In this document: piece by piece, positions 62,666 to 64,000 of the stretch
Numbering within the stretch: the stretch's first letter is position 1
How the letters are laid out: each line of letters begins with the position of its first letter
DNA from: Casuarina equisetifolia
Taxonomy: Eukaryota; Streptophyta; Magnoliopsida; Fagales; Casuarinaceae
Length of the DNA: 64,000 nucleotides
Direction: 5' to 3'
Assembly: GCA_028551475.1 (NCBI GenBank)
Contig: CM052361.1
Span: forward strand, 14,205,501-14,269,500
The notes under the pieces: generated by a model
Databases searched by the model: none
Seen by the model: the letters and a program-made list of their open reading frames with translations, nothing else
Told to the model about the DNA's origin: nothing
Translations under genes and position numbers: made by a program

Positions 62666-64000
62666 TGATAACTCTATATTTTATAGAGTTGTTATTAATA
62701 TTTTAGGTAATGTTTAATATAGTTTTTATTAGATTATATTTGTATTTAATTATATTTATGTATATTTTGTTATTTTATGCAACAAACCCAAAATAGAAGA
62801 AAAATGAAGAAAATAAGCACAAAACCAAAAGAAAATGAGAAAAGAGAAGGATAGCTAAAAAGATCAAGCTTACGAGCTTGTAAAGGAGGGAAGGAGAAAG
62901 AATCCCGGACACAGAGAGAGAGAGAGAGCCCAACTAACCAGAGTTTGTCTACTGAGTGCCGGGTGAAGAGGCTAAGGGTCGTGCTACAGTAGAGCTAATG
63001 CCGCTTCTACTAGCGTTTCCAGCAAATGTCATCGTTTAGTGTTTTTCGGTGACCCAATATCCTAGTTGTATTTTCAATCATTTTTGGGCATTTGTCAATG
63101 AGGAAAGAGTATATCTGAGCCCTTTGTGTGATTTCCAGCATTTCTATAGTAGATTGGAACAGTTTCACGGTGGTTTTCGGTGACAATGGTGAATGCTATT
63201 TGTGGGCAATTTCCAGCGAAACTAGGCCTTTTCTAGTGGTTTTTTGGCAAATCAGTATCCTGGGCTACTTTATTGAGGTTTTCGTGAAGACTAGCGACGG
63301 GAGGCGATGGCGTGTGGCGGCGGACAATGGTGCCATGGCAGCTTGTTTTTCTTCTGTTTTTCTTCTGTTTTTCAGACAGAACCTTCTTCACCCCCTGATG
63401 TGCAGATTTGTGCAACCTATTTTATGATTTGAAGACATTTTTGGTGACAACTTAATATTTTTAATTTATAAAATGTGTTGTTTAATTTCCTGTACTGTTC
63501 TTGTTTATGTAAATATGTTGTTTTAGTTCAGTTTGCTAGAGCTACGATGTAATTTGATTATGATGTAGGAATGTTATGATTATTTATGTTTTGTGAGATA
63601 TTTTATGAATGTGAAGTTGCATACTGTGGATTTTAATGCTTTTAGGTGATTAGCTACCACTTAAATGATATGATTTGCATGTTTGAGACCAATAGGAGAT
63701 GACATGTAATTACTTCACATAATATACAACCATAGATTAATATGGATAGACATATACCATATGATTTGTGTGGCTTTAAGTGTAAACTGGAATATTCACA
63801 AATCGTAATGCATTTAGTTCATTTAATTCATAGGTAAAAATACAATGAGTTAATGAGCTAAGTAGATTCGCTATACCTAAACATAGGATAGTGAATAAGT
63901 TAGGAGATTCTACCATCACATGAGTAGAATTAATCTTGCTAGCATAGATGATCGACATTTGTATCTAGTTATTATGTGAAATTGAAAGCTCTAGCATATT
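62666..64000 (+). mobile_element. Athila/Tat-like LTR, cut by the window end
   Basis: Begins TGATAACTCTATATTTTATAG, like the start of the solo LTR at 495-1731, and from about 63450 matches the 3' half of that LTR and of 26843-27997. About 190 more bases would be expected past the window. The middle (about 62810-63450) is unlike the other copies and less AT-rich, with a (GA)8 run near 62921. A 99-residue frame there (63128-63427) is not a recognised gene. Confidence 0.8.

Noticed and set aside
63128-63427. A 99-residue plus-strand frame near the right edge
   Set aside because: Lies inside an Athila-like LTR and resembles no known protein.

Overview
This is plant nuclear DNA, most likely from a eudicot. 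It is AT-rich, it carries one intact five-exon alpha-tubulin gene, remnants of restorer-type PPR, ribosomal protein S30 and Cu/Zn superoxide dismutase genes, and dense layers of Copia and Gypsy LTR retrotransposons. I cannot name the species from the sequence. There is no bacterial gene, CRISPR array, rRNA or convincing tRNA.

Layout. 1-3602: a SIRE-like Copia fragment cut by a solo Athila-like LTR, then LTR scraps. 3603-23773: three nested elements. Gypsy B holds Copia A (5236-19724), which holds Gypsy C (8466-14305); target-site duplications support the two inner insertions. 23774-29490: two partial Athila/Tat-like elements lying head to head, the integrase end and 3' LTR on the minus strand, the 5' LTR and gag on the plus strand. 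29600-29870: a small Copia scrap. 30423-33942 (minus): the alpha-tubulin gene, 449 codons, the only gene here that looks functional. 35168-36798: a solo LTR.

37562-62640 holds an old tandem segmental duplication. Each copy has, in order, a PPR gene on the minus strand, an RPS30-like remnant starting about 52 bp away on the plus strand, and the 5' part of a CSD3-like Cu/Zn superoxide dismutase gene on the plus strand. Copy 1 (37562-51490) has gained a short LTR element inside the PPR leader and a degenerate Copia element (Copia B) that itself received two solo LTRs. Copy 2 (54447-62640) is cut on the PPR side by a Copia fragment and has gained two solo Gypsy LTRs and an internally deleted Gypsy element. 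All six gene copies look broken or partial. The window ends inside another Athila-like LTR (62666-64000).

Nothing here is clearly a new molecular system. The most informative points are the duplicated PPR/RPS30/SOD block with its lineage-specific insertions, the nested element stack, the head-to-head Athila-like arrangement, and the LTR family with rapidly changing tandem repeats at one internal position. Retroelements are described as fossils: extent, family, parts and relative age only.
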